NCBI RefSeq assembly: GCF_006385255.1
Contig: NZ_VFJE01000055.1
Location: 372,001-436,000 of the forward strand
Origin: Flavobacterium microcysteis
GTDB taxonomy: Bacteria; Bacteroidota; Bacteroidia; Flavobacteriales; Flavobacteriaceae
Reading direction: 5' to 3'
Length of the DNA stretch: 64,000 nucleotides
Positions 9,137-17,983 of the stretch are shown here, in pieces. Made by a program: the position numbers and the translations under genes. Under the pieces are notes generated by a model, which was given only the letters and a program-made list of their open reading frames with translations, ran no database searches and was not told the DNA's origin. Every line of letters begins with the position of its first letter. Position 1 is the stretch's first letter.

Positions 9137-11527
9137 TTAGTTTCTCAATGGTTTCCCTTTGGTCAGCATGTACTGGATTCTTTCCAAAGTTTTTCTTTCG
9201 GTACATAATGATAAAAAGGCTTCCCTTTCAATATCCAAAAGATATTGTTCAGTAACCAATGTCGGTTCGGACAAATCACCTCCAGCCATAACATAAGCCA
9301 GTTTGTTGGCAATTTTCTTATCGTGTTCAGAAATGTAATGTCCGGCTTCCATACTGTCAGTTCCAACAAGGAACATTCCCAATGCCTGTTTTCCTAGAAC
9401 TTTTACATCTTTGCGTTTTACAGGTTGTGTATAACCGGCTTCTGCCATGATTAAGGCATGTTTCTTAGCTTCTGCAATCTGACGGTCTTTATTTACAACC
9501 ACCACATCTTTTCCGTGTTGTAAGATGCCTAAGTCATACGCTTCATAAGCTGAAGTTGATACTTTAGCCATAGCAACCGTTAGGAAATATTCCTGAAGTA
9601 CATTTAATTCTACATCATTTTTTCGGAAAAGATCAGAAGCTCTCAAAGCCATTTCTTTAGAACCACCTCCGCCAGGAATAACACCAACTCCAAATTCTAC
9701 CAAACCGATATACGTTTCCGCTGCTGCTACAACTTTGTCAGCGTGCATGCTCATTTCGCAACCACCACCCAAAGTCATTCCGTGCGGTGCTACAATTACA
9801 GGAACGCCAGAATAGCGAACACGCATCATAGTGTCTTGGAATAATTTGATGGCCATATTCAGTTCATCATATTCCTGCTCAACTGCCATCATAAAGATCA
9901 TTCCGATATTGGCACCAACAGAGAAATTAGCTCCTTGGTTTCCAATAACCAGTCCGTTGTATTCTTTTTCTGCTAAGTCGATAGCTTTGTTGATTCCTTG
10001 AAGTACATCGCCACCAATAGTATTCATTTTGGATTGGAATTCCAGATTCAGGATTCCATCACCCAAATCATGTATTACGGCTCCGCTGTTGCTCCATACT
10101 TTTTTGCTTTCGCGAATGTTGTTCAATATGATAAAAGCATCTTGTCCCGGAACTTTTTTCTGAGATTTGGAAGCTCTGTCATAAAAATAGCTTGTACCAT
10201 CTTTGATAGTGTAAAACGATTTGTTTCCGGAGGCTAACATATCTGTAACCCAAGCAGCAGGTTCATATCCTTCCGCTTTCATTAATTCGATTCCTTTTTC
10301 AACACCAATAGCGTCCCAGATTTCGAATGGGCCATTTTCCCAACCAAAACCGGCTTTCATAGCGTCGTCTATTTTATAGAAGTCTTCTGTAATTTCTGGA
10401 ACTCTATTGGCTACATAAGCAAACATTCCAGAAAAATTCTTTCTGTAAAATTCTCCTGCCTTGTCTGTTCCTTTTACCAGAACTTTAAAGCGGTCAATTG
10501 GTTTGTCAATTGTTTTTGTGAGTTCTAATGTCGCAAAAGATGCTTTTTTTGGAGCTCTATATTCTAAAGTATCTAAATCAAGCGATAAGATGTCTTTGTC
10601 TACTTTTTTATAAAAACCTTGTCCGGTTTTGCTTCCAAGCCATTTGTTTTCCATCATTTTGCTGATGAATTCCGGTAGCTTGAACAGTTCATGTGCTTCA
10701 TCATTTGGAACACCTTCGTAAAGTCCGTTGGCTACATGCACCAATGTGTCAAGTCCTACAACATCTACTGTTCTGAACGTAGCTGATTTTGGTCGGCCAA
10801 TAACTGGTCCGGTCAACTTGTCTACTTCTTCTATTGTAAGCCCCAGTTCTTTAACCTGGTGGAAAAGGCTCATGATTCCGAAAATTCCAATACGGTTTCC
10901 GATAAAAGCAGGCGTGTCTTTGGCAATGACAGAAGTTTTGCCTAAGAATTGCTGACCATAATTATTTAGGAAATCCAATACTTCTGTTGAAGTTTTTGGA
11001 CCTGGTATGATTTCAAAAAGTTTAAGGTAACGTGCCGGATTAAAGAAGTGTGTTCCGCAGAAATGTTTCTGGAAATCTTCGCTTCTTCCTTCGCTCATAA
11101 AATGAATTGGGATTCCGGAAGTGTTTGAAGTAATTAGAGTGCCCGGTTTTCTGTATTTTTCAATTTGTTCGAAAACCTGCTTTTTGATATCGAGTCGTTC
11201 TACAACTACTTCGATAATCCAGTCAGCGTCTGCTATTTTTGAGAGGTCGTCTGTAGTATTTCCGGTTGTAATCCTGTCGGCAAATTTTATATTGTAGATA
11301 GGCGAGGGCTTCGATTTTAAGGCATTGGCCAAGTGTTCGTTTACTACCCGGTTTCGGACAACCTTGCTTTCAAGAGTTAGTCCTTTTTTTTGTTCTGCCT
11401 CGGTTAACTCTCTAGGAACAATATCAAGCAAAAGTACTTCTACTCCGATATTTGCAAAATGGCAGGCAATGCCCGATCCCATGATTCCTGAACCTATGAC
11501 AGCAACTTTTTTGATCAGTCGTTTCAT
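9137..11527 (-). CDS. fadN: 3-hydroxyacyl-CoA dehydrogenase / enoyl-CoA hydratase, FadN-type
   Basis: A 796-residue bifunctional beta-oxidation enzyme with the dehydrogenase first, the domain order of FadN rather than FadB. The Rossmann motif GSGIMGSGIACHFANIG is at residues 12-28. The catalytic His region is HFFNPARYLKLFEI. A second 3HCDH domain follows at about 345-460, and a crotonase domain with GMTLGGGCEMSMHAD and GVIPGGGGSKE is at about 500-700. It is the first enzyme gene of the operon, 9 bp after the MarR gene. Confidence 0.92.
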   Translation of the reverse strand: MKRLIKKVAVIGSGIMGSGIACHFANIGVEVLLLDIVPRELTEAEQKKGLTLESKVVRNRVVNEHLANALKSKPSPIYNIKFADRITTGNTTDDLSKIADADWIIEVVVERLDIKKQVFEQIEKYRKPGTLITSNTSGIPIHFMSEGRSEDFQKHFCGTHFFNPARYLKLFEIIPGPKTSTEVLDFLNNYGQQFLGKTSVIAKDTPAFIGNRIGIFGIMSLFHQVKELGLTIEEVDKLTGPVIGRPKSATFRTVDVVGLDTLVHVANGLYEGVPNDEAHELFKLPEFISKMMENKWLGSKTGQGFYKKVDKDILSLDLDTLEYRAPKKASFATLELTKTIDKPIDRFKVLVKGTDKAGEFYRKNFSGMFAYVANRVPEITEDFYKIDDAMKAGFGWENGPFEIWDAIGVEKGIELMKAEGYEPAAWVTDMLASGNKSFYTIKDGTSYFYDRASKSQKKVPGQDAFIILNNIRESKKVWSNSGAVIHDLGDGILNLEFQSKMNTIGGDVLQGINKAIDLAEKEYNGLVIGNQGANFSVGANIGMIFMMAVEQEYDELNMAIKLFQDTMMRVRYSGVPVIVAPHGMTLGGGCEMSMHADKVVAAAETYIGLVEFGVGVIPGGGGSKEMALRASDLFRKNDVELNVLQEYFLTVAMAKVSTSAYEAYDLGILQHGKDVVVVNKDRQIAEAKKHALIMAEAGYTQPVKRKDVKVLGKQALGMFLVGTDSMEAGHYISEHDKKIANKLAYVMAGGDLSEPTLVTEQYLLDIEREAFLSLCTERKTLERIQYMLTKGKPLRN

Positions 11528-11536
11528 TCCTTAGTA

Positions 11537-12010
11537 TTATTTGTTTGTTGTTTGCATCTGTTTTTCTTCGGGTATATCTGAGAAGATATTTTTGTCTGCT
11601 ATCAGCATATTGATAGTTTCGGCAACTTCAATAAAATGCAGCAGTTTTTCTTCCGGTATATGTTCCCTGATCTTTTCATTAAATTTAAGTACGGTGTTTT
11701 TAGAAAGTTCTCTTTTTTCTTTTCCAAACTTTGTAAGATGTATCAGTACGCCACGTCCATCAACAGGATTTTTCTTTCGGGTTATAAGTCCTTTTTCTTC
11801 CATTGACTTCAGGGTTCGGGTCAGGCTGGTAGGTTCCATACCCATTTTTGGACCTAAAGTTGTTGATGGCGAACCTTTGTCTCTGTCAAGGCTAAGCAAT
11901 GCGAATCCTGTGGCCATTGTTGCGCCGTATTTTGCGGCTTCTTCATTATACATTCTGGAAACGGCTTGCCAAGTCGCTCTCAGTATATAGTCTATAGTTT
12001 TATCTTTCAT
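11537..12010 (-). CDS. MarR-family regulator of the fad operon
   Basis: A 157-residue winged-helix protein. The recognition-helix region (GMEPTSLTRTLKSMEEKGLI) and the wing (RKKNPVDGRGVLIHLT, with the family's D-x-R) are clear. It is promoter-proximal in the operon fadN-fadA-fadE, so the likely role is acyl-CoA-responsive control of this operon, including itself. The ligand is inferred from the neighbours. A candidate palindromic operator lies just upstream. Confidence 0.88.
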   Translation of the reverse strand: MKDKTIDYILRATWQAVSRMYNEEAAKYGATMATGFALLSLDRDKGSPSTTLGPKMGMEPTSLTRTLKSMEEKGLITRKKNPVDGRGVLIHLTKFGKEKRELSKNTVLKFNEKIREHIPEEKLLHFIEVAETINMLIADKNIFSDIPEEKQMQTTNK

Positions 12011-12028
12011 ATTCGAATTAGGTTATTC

Positions 12029-12061
12029 CAAATATACAAAATAAAATATTATGCACGCATA
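12029..12061 (-). promoter_or_regulatory. promoter and palindromic candidate operator of the marR-fad operon
   Basis: On the minus strand a TATATTTG -7 box lies at 12029-12036. The perfect palindrome TATGCACGCATA at 12050-12061 covers the place where the -33 element should be. A MarR dimer bound there would block RNA polymerase. The assignment of the palindrome to this MarR protein is inferred. Confidence 0.6.
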
Positions 12062-12180
12062 GTAAATGAGTTTATTTTTATTTTTTAACAGAAAAAAAAT
12101 ATTTTTAAAGTTTTTCTAACTTTTTGATAACGGTCTAAAAAATATCTATTAGGTGGATGGTTTAGATAAAAGGAAACCAT

Positions 12181-12214
12181 AAAAAAAGCCAGGTGATAGA
12201 CCTGGCTGATTTTT
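12181..12214. terminator. terminator of the antiporter gene
   Basis: GCCAGGT / ACCTGGC stem with a 5-nt loop, flanked by an A-run and a T-run, just downstream of the minus-strand antiporter gene. Confidence 0.8.
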
Positions 12215-12228
12215 ATAATTCATGAAGA

Positions 12229-13800
12229 TTATTGGAACGACATCTTTTCTTCTTCAATATCTAAGCGACGCAAATGCCTGCGAACGACTTCTTCATTAAC
12301 GCTGTGATCTTGGTTTATGACACGTAACATTTGTCGCTGCTCATCGAGTATGGAAAGATATACCGTTTTACACTCTATTATCATTGAAGCATCATCTGGA
12401 AGATAATTGCTGTCTTCCCATTTCCGAGCCATTTGTTGCAAAACAGCCTGTTCTTCAAGTTCTTTTGAAAAGTTACTTTTTAAATGTTCCAGACTTTTCT
12501 GTGTAAGCTGTTTGTACATTTGGTGATATGACTCTTCATCGCTTAACGGATGGTCGTATTCTGGCAGGTTGAATTTCCTGATAATAAAAGGTAATGTAAG
12601 TCCTTGTAATACTAAGGTAAGCAGGATTACTACAAAGGTGATAAATAAAATAAGGTGACGCTGCGGAAACGGCATGCCATTATCCAAATGAACTGGAATA
12701 GACAAGGCTGCTGCCAATGACACCACGCCTCGCATGCCTGCCCATCCTAAAACGAATGGTCCTTTAATGCCTGGGTTTCTGGTTTCGGCTACGGTAATAA
12801 AATTGCGGGCAATCAATGTGACGATAACAGCACCATAAGCGCAAAGAATCCGCACGACAATCAATACTCCAGTAATCAATACTCCATATCCTATAGCAGT
12901 AGAAAGACCTATAGCACCCAGACCGTCAACAATTTCAGGAAGTTCAAGTCCGATAAACATAAATACCAATCCGTTGAGTACAAAGACCAAGGATTCCCAA
13001 AAGTTTACGGCTCGCAATCGGCTGCTGCTTGATAAAAATTGATGGCTTCTTTTAGATAGGAATAAACCACCGCTAACAACAGATAATACACCGGAACTAT
13101 GCAGTTCTTCAGCAACCATATACATAATATAGGGAGCAACAAGAGTCAGTACTATATCCATATTGACATCAGTTGGCAGAATCTTGTGTGTTTTAAAGAA
13201 CACATAAGCGATGGATACGCCAATAGCGATTCCGCCAAATATCATCCAGCTGAAATTAAGGACTGCTTCTTGCAATACAAACTGTCCTGTTCCGATGGCA
13301 ATTAAGGCGAATCGGAAAACAATCAAGCTGGAAGCATCGTTTAGCAGACTTTCGCCTTCCAGCATAGATGCTAATCGTTTGGGTACTTTTACAAATTTTA
13401 GGATGGCACCTACGCTCACAGCATCTGGAGGCGAAACAATACCGCCTAAAAGGAAACCAAGTGCCAGAGAGAATCCGGGAATAAAATGATTCGAAACAAT
13501 TGCTACAGCTAAGGCCGTAAGAAAAACAATCAGGAAGGCAAAACTGCCAATTATCCTGCGCCATCGCCAAAGCTCTTTCCATGAAGTAGACCATGCTGCT
13601 TCATATAAAAGTGGCGGTAAAAAGATAATAAATATCAATTCGGGATCAATTTTGACTAACGGAATACCCGGAATAAAACTGATAGCCAGACCAGCGAAGA
13701 CCAATAGGATTGGGTAGGCAACCTTGATTTTATTGGCAAGCATTACCAAAAAAATAATTGCCAAGATAACGGCAAGATAAAAAGGAAATTCGTGCAACAT
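12229..13800 (-). CDS. Na+/H+ antiporter, CPA1 (NhaP/NHE) family
   Basis: A 523-residue membrane protein with about twelve hydrophobic segments in the first 400 residues and a charged cytoplasmic tail of about 120 residues. CPA1 hallmarks are FLPPLLYEAAW in the fourth segment region and the ion-binding stretch LEGESLLNDASS. It should exchange cytoplasmic Na+ (or K+) for protons. A minus-strand TATATTTG -7 box at 13817-13824 lies directly upstream of the start. Confidence 0.92.
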   Translation of the reverse strand: MLHEFPFYLAVILAIIFLVMLANKIKVAYPILLVFAGLAISFIPGIPLVKIDPELIFIIFLPPLLYEAAWSTSWKELWRWRRIIGSFAFLIVFLTALAVAIVSNHFIPGFSLALGFLLGGIVSPPDAVSVGAILKFVKVPKRLASMLEGESLLNDASSLIVFRFALIAIGTGQFVLQEAVLNFSWMIFGGIAIGVSIAYVFFKTHKILPTDVNMDIVLTLVAPYIMYMVAEELHSSGVLSVVSGGLFLSKRSHQFLSSSSRLRAVNFWESLVFVLNGLVFMFIGLELPEIVDGLGAIGLSTAIGYGVLITGVLIVVRILCAYGAVIVTLIARNFITVAETRNPGIKGPFVLGWAGMRGVVSLAAALSIPVHLDNGMPFPQRHLILFITFVVILLTLVLQGLTLPFIIRKFNLPEYDHPLSDEESYHQMYKQLTQKSLEHLKSNFSKELEEQAVLQQMARKWEDSNYLPDDASMIIECKTVYLSILDEQRQMLRVINQDHSVNEEVVRRHLRRLDIEEEKMSFQ

Positions 13801-13913
13801 TGAGATTGTTTTGATACAAATATATATAAATTTGAAAGTGTCTTTTGTAAATGTTAAAAAACACTTTATTTATATTTGATTTCATACTATGTATTACAAT
13901 TAAAAATTGAATA

Positions 13914-14495
13914 ATGACCCTACTCAAAGAGAAGAATAATATTTGGAAAGAATTTGCCAAAGAGACTGGCGGTAGTTTTGTGAAAGGCTATTCGTGGCAT
14001 TCCGACCGAACAGAAATTGAGCATAATAAATGGCTAATTGTCTTTGATAATTATACTATATGGTCAGGAAAGTTCAGTACAAAAGTGACAAGAATAATTG
14101 CCCCGATAATTTTGGTAGATAATTTTCAATTTGAAATTTACAGGGCAGATTTTACCAGAAAAATTGAAAAGTTATTTGGTGCTCAGGACGTAGAGATTGG
14201 TTATCCTGAATTTGACAAGGCATTTATTATAAAATCAAATAATGAGTTTAAGACGAAATCTCTTTTACGAAATAAGAAAATACGTGATTCTATTGCATTA
14301 CAAAAAGATGTAAATATCTTGATATCTGATCAAAAAGGAATTTGGGAAGAAAAGCTTCCAGATAATAATTTTGAACTTTCTTTCTTTTTGAACGAAACGG
14401 TAAGGGACATCACTGTCTTGAAATCGTTACAGTACCTTTTTGTTGAAATGTTAGATGAATTAGATCAATTACAATTAATTACTCCTAGACGATAA
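13914..14495 (+). CDS. hypothetical protein, 193 aa
   Basis: I do not recognise the family with confidence. The protein is soluble, charged and rich in Lys/Asp/Phe, with no signal peptide or membrane segment. It starts MTLLKEKNNIWKEFAKETGG and contains a middle part with YRADFTRKIEKLFGAQDVEIG. The size and composition suggest a conserved Bacteroidota cytoplasmic protein. It is divergent from the antiporter gene and ends 27 bp before an AraC-type regulator gene, with which it may be co-transcribed. Confidence 0.7.
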   Translation: MTLLKEKNNIWKEFAKETGGSFVKGYSWHSDRTEIEHNKWLIVFDNYTIWSGKFSTKVTRIIAPIILVDNFQFEIYRADFTRKIEKLFGAQDVEIGYPEFDKAFIIKSNNEFKTKSLLRNKKIRDSIALQKDVNILISDQKGIWEEKLPDNNFELSFFLNETVRDITVLKSLQYLFVEMLDELDQLQLITPRR

Positions 14496-14522
14496 TATGG
14501 CTTCCTACTAAATTTTCTCAAA

Positions 14523-15629
14523 ATGAACCTTGCTCTAATGTATTTTTCTACGGGATCGTGCTTCCTTCTGAGCTTCTTGCTTTTCTTTCATCCATTGAAA
14601 CAAAACAGCAAAGCAAATAGATGGCTTGCCTTTTTTGTATTCCTTATGGGCAGTTCTTTTTTAGGAATCAGTTTTAGAGAAGCAACCGGTCATCTGATTC
14701 TATTTCTAAATGCCATACAATTTCTGATGGCGCCAAGCCTTTTACTGGCAACGCTTTACTTTGTAAATCCCACCAAGACTCTTACACCAAAAGATGGGTT
14801 GCATTTTTTACCTTTTCTATTCTATGTATTTATTGAATGCTTTCTTTTTTCTAGTGATGGAAGCCTAATCAGACAAAAATTGTTTAGCATTGGATATGCT
14901 GATTTCCTGGTCAGGGATTTATTGCCAGTACAGCTGTTGTTATATATTGGCTTGAGTTATTTAGCCTTAGTACGCCATCAAAAGAACCTACGACTGATAA
15001 CTGCATCAGTCAAAGAAATTAATTTGGACTGGCTTCGGTATTTTTTACTGATTCTGGCTCTAGTCCTGATATTCTGGCTCAATGATGCTTTGATAGGAAT
15101 GTCTTTTATGCTAAAAGTAATGCCGATTGTTTATGCTATATCGGCTTTTTTTCTGGCGTATTTTTCGATCAGGCAACGAACTATTTTTGCTTTTGATAAG
15201 AAAAAATTACAGGACATTTCAGAGCTTTTTGGAACACCGCAAAATGACGATTCAAAGAGATCGACACGTTTGGAAAAAAATGAAATTGCAATACTATCGG
15301 AACAACTCGACAGATTAATGACAAACGAAAAGATTTTTTTAGACAATGAATTAAGTCTCCCGATTCTGGCTGAAAAACTCAAAATCAGTATACATGATGC
15401 TTCTTATCTGATTAATGAAGTAACCGGCAATAATTTTTACAACTATATCAATAGCAAAAGAGTAGAAGAGGCAAAACGACTGCTGTTGTCTGACAAGTCG
15501 GAAGAACTGAATATGTTGGGCATTGCCTTTGCTTCGGGTTTTAATTCAAAGACCACTTTTAATACGGCTTTTAAGAAATGGACTGGTTTGTCGCCTACCC
15601 AATATCAAAAGCAAAATAATCAACGATAA
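14523..15629 (+). CDS. membrane-bound AraC-family transcriptional regulator
   Basis: A 368-residue protein with about seven hydrophobic segments in residues 1-220 followed by an AraC-type double HTH at about 265-365 (LSLPILAEKLKISIHDASYLIN, and GIAFASGFNSKTTFNTAFKKWTG split across the second HTH). This arrangement of a seven-helix sensor with a cytoplasmic AraC DNA-binding domain is common in Bacteroidota. The inducing signal is unknown. It is followed by the C45-like hydrolase gene on the same strand, a possible target. Confidence 0.87.
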   Translation: MNLALMYFSTGSCFLLSFLLFFHPLKQNSKANRWLAFFVFLMGSSFLGISFREATGHLILFLNAIQFLMAPSLLLATLYFVNPTKTLTPKDGLHFLPFLFYVFIECFLFSSDGSLIRQKLFSIGYADFLVRDLLPVQLLLYIGLSYLALVRHQKNLRLITASVKEINLDWLRYFLLILALVLIFWLNDALIGMSFMLKVMPIVYAISAFFLAYFSIRQRTIFAFDKKKLQDISELFGTPQNDDSKRSTRLEKNEIAILSEQLDRLMTNEKIFLDNELSLPILAEKLKISIHDASYLINEVTGNNFYNYINSKRVEEAKRLLLSDKSEELNMLGIAFASGFNSKTTFNTAFKKWTGLSPTQYQKQNNQR

Positions 15630-15703
15630 ATCGGTTCGGCTGGATAAACACGAACAGACAGGCATGTTTTTCAGGCTAATTTTGGCCGTTTAAACTGCTA
15701 TTT

Positions 15704-17107
15704 ATGAAATCCACACTCTTTTTTTTAGCATTGATTTTTTTCGGCATAGAATTATCAAATGCCTGTACAATTTTTATGGCCAACGACGGACGAAATGTCT
15801 GGATTGGAAACAATGAAGATGAAGATCCCTCTCTTTCGTATCGGTTATGGTATTTTCCCGCTACGGGGAAATCATGCGGTTATATGATTTGGACGGAACT
15901 GTCGGCTGATGAAAAAATGAACAACCTCATGTATAAAAATCCACAAGGCGGAATGAATGAGTATGGTTTGTTTCTGGATTATACAGCAATTGATGCAGTA
16001 CCTGCTTCCCATGATCCTAAAAAACAGGTTAGAGAAGAAGAAGTAGTTACTTATATCCTGAAAAATTGCAAAACGGTCAAAGAAGCCCTGAAATTCATTT
16101 CAAAATTTAATTTGATCCGATTAACAGGCGCACAGCTTTTCATAGGTGACGCCAGCGGTGATTATGCTACCGTTCACGGAAGTTTTATAGCACGGAAAAC
16201 AACTGACAACTTTACTCTGACTAATTATTGTATAAAAAATGGACATCATGAAGCTTGCTGGCGCAGAGATGCAGCCAATGATTATTTAAAGCAGAATAGT
16301 ACTTATGCTTTGCAAGATATTGTCACTATCCTCCAACGAACAGCTCAAAAGAAACCAAGTAATACCATAACCAATTATTCTATGGCTGTGGAGCTAAAAA
16401 AGAAAAGGGTTCACCTGTACTATAAAAACGATTTTAAAACTCCGATTGTGATTTCATTAGTTGAGGAATTAAAAAAGGGAAAACATTTTCAGGATATGGC
16501 TACCTATTTCCCTAAGAGTATTAGTGAGATTATACTCAATAAGTATAGTACGGATGGCATTGAAGGTGCCATTTCAGCCTATGATTCTTTACGACAATAC
16601 CATCCAAAAGAGTACAATTTTAAAAACCATGACGCCATTGAATTGGGAATACAAGCCATAGCAATTGGTAAGGCAAACGATGGTGTCCGTTTTTTTGAAT
16701 GTCTTAAAAAATACGAACCGGAAAATTTGGAAATTGATACATGGCTTGGTGTTGCTAATAGAAAAGAAGGTCGAGTTGAAGAAAGCAATCACTATTTTAC
16801 CAAAGTATTTGATAAAAATCCAGAAAATTATGTAGCCATATTATTTGGAAAGCAGCAAAATCAAACCGTGACGTTTCAAATGAACGATTTTGAAGGTGCG
16901 GAACAAGTTTTGTTATCTGGTGATTTCTCCGACTGGAAACCAATACCGATGCAACAGATAAACGACCGATGGATTTGTACTGTTACGCTTCAAAAAGGAG
17001 AGTATCGCTATAAATTCATAGTCAATGGAATTTATTTAGCGGATCAGCTGAATTTATTATACACAGGCTCCGGGCCATATATTTACTCTATTCTTTACGT
17101 TTGGTAA
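15704..17107 (+). CDS. secreted Ntn-type amide hydrolase (C45/PVA-like) with TPR-like and CBM48-like domains
   Basis: A 467-residue exported protein. The signal peptide ends at ELSNA, which would make C21 the new N-terminal residue (CTIFMANDGRNVWIGNNEDE-like start). An N-terminal Cys nucleophile followed by an N-N-E-D element is the pattern of linear-amide C-N hydrolases (penicillin V acylase/C45 group). Residues about 270-375 look like TPR-type helices (tetratrico-like ANRKEGRVEESNHYFTKV). The C-terminal 80 residues (VLLSGDFSDWKPIPM, GEYRYKFIVNG) match the AMPK/CBM48 glycogen-binding fold. The substrate is unknown, and the combination is unusual. Confidence 0.75.
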   Translation: MKSTLFFLALIFFGIELSNACTIFMANDGRNVWIGNNEDEDPSLSYRLWYFPATGKSCGYMIWTELSADEKMNNLMYKNPQGGMNEYGLFLDYTAIDAVPASHDPKKQVREEEVVTYILKNCKTVKEALKFISKFNLIRLTGAQLFIGDASGDYATVHGSFIARKTTDNFTLTNYCIKNGHHEACWRRDAANDYLKQNSTYALQDIVTILQRTAQKKPSNTITNYSMAVELKKKRVHLYYKNDFKTPIVISLVEELKKGKHFQDMATYFPKSISEIILNKYSTDGIEGAISAYDSLRQYHPKEYNFKNHDAIELGIQAIAIGKANDGVRFFECLKKYEPENLEIDTWLGVANRKEGRVEESNHYFTKVFDKNPENYVAILFGKQQNQTVTFQMNDFEGAEQVLLSGDFSDWKPIPMQQINDRWICTVTLQKGEYRYKFIVNGIYLADQLNLLYTGSGPYIYSILYVW

Positions 17108-17150
17108 CTCATTTTCAACTGTATTGTCTAAAAAAAAATACTAAAACATT

Positions 17151-17194
17151 TTGCGCAACCAAAAAGTTGCTTATATTTGCAACTGAATGGTTGC
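17151..17194 (+). promoter_or_regulatory. promoter flanked by two GCAAC-N6-GTTGC dyads
   Basis: A -33 TTG (17151-17153) and -7 TATATTTG (17172-17179) are spaced 18 bp. Two identical-form dyads, GCAAC-N6-GTTGC, lie at 17155-17170 and 17179-17194, one between the promoter elements and one at the -7 box. This is the layout of a repressor-controlled promoter of the ArsR type, but no repressor gene lies between it and the SRPBCC gene. Confidence 0.65.
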
Positions 17195-17283
17195 TAATAA
17201 ATAATCGATTAAGCAATTTTCTAAATTTTCACATAAAGTATTTTGCTAACCAGATAATATTGAATAATTTAAATTAAAAAAAA

Positions 17284-17778
17284 ATGGGACACAATCTTTT
17301 AATGAATTTTACTGTTGATAAGGAAAATAAAAAAATCAGAGTAGAAAGAGAATTTGCAGCAACTCGGGACAGAGTATGGGCTGCCTGGACAAAAAGTGAG
17401 CTTTTAGACCAATGGTGGGCACCAAAGCCTTGGAAAGCCAGAACTAAATCTATGGATTTTACAGAAGGAGGATTTTGGCTTTATGCTATGGTCGGACCGG
17501 ATGGTTCGGAACATTGGGCTAGAGCTGACTATCACGCTATTAAAGAAGGTGAAAGTTTTTCTGCACTTGATGCTTTTTGTGATGAAAATGGTGTTTTAAA
17601 TACCGAATTTCCAAGATCATTCTGGACGAATACCTTTAAAGAAAATTCGAAGTCAACTATTGTAAACATCGAAATATCATATAAGGAACTAGAAGACCTT
17701 GAAAAGATAATTGAAATGGGCTTCAAAGAAGGATTTACTGCCGGATTGGAAAATCTGGATGTGCTTTTGGAGTCGTAA
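17284..17778 (+). CDS. SRPBCC-family protein (AHSA1-like)
   Basis: A 164-residue START-like/AHSA1 domain protein. The pattern of an N-terminal strand (IRVEREFAATRDRVWAAWT) followed by DQWWAPKPWKART is typical of the group. Members bind small hydrophobic ligands and are often encoded behind ArsR repressors. Here the ArsR-style promoter is present but the repressor gene is not. A terminator follows. The start at 17284 is preferred; a Met seven codons inside is possible. Confidence 0.85.
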   Translation: MGHNLLMNFTVDKENKKIRVEREFAATRDRVWAAWTKSELLDQWWAPKPWKARTKSMDFTEGGFWLYAMVGPDGSEHWARADYHAIKEGESFSALDAFCDENGVLNTEFPRSFWTNTFKENSKSTIVNIEISYKELEDLEKIIEMGFKEGFTAGLENLDVLLES

Positions 17779-17803
17779 TACGATTTTTTATAAAGGATAT
17801 CAT

Positions 17804-17834
17804 GGGCTGCGAGTACAACTTGGCAGCCTTTTTT
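17804..17834 (+). terminator. terminator after SRPBCC gene
   Basis: GGCTGC / GCAGCC stem followed by a T-run about 26 bp after the stop codon. Confidence 0.7.
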
Positions 17835-17983
17835 ATATATTAGTATGACGTTGGGATTCAAGTATAACCAATAGTTTTTGTTGAGCTTTACAACAAAATA
17901 ATTTGAACCTTCTAACAAAACGATAGTGTTGCTTTGTAGTGAACTTTGCAAGTATAAAAAAGACAATTAAATCTATAATTGAA

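Noticed and set aside
13099-13594. Additional genes inside the antiporter gene in other frames
   Set aside because: They are shadow frames of a well-conserved CPA1 antiporter.
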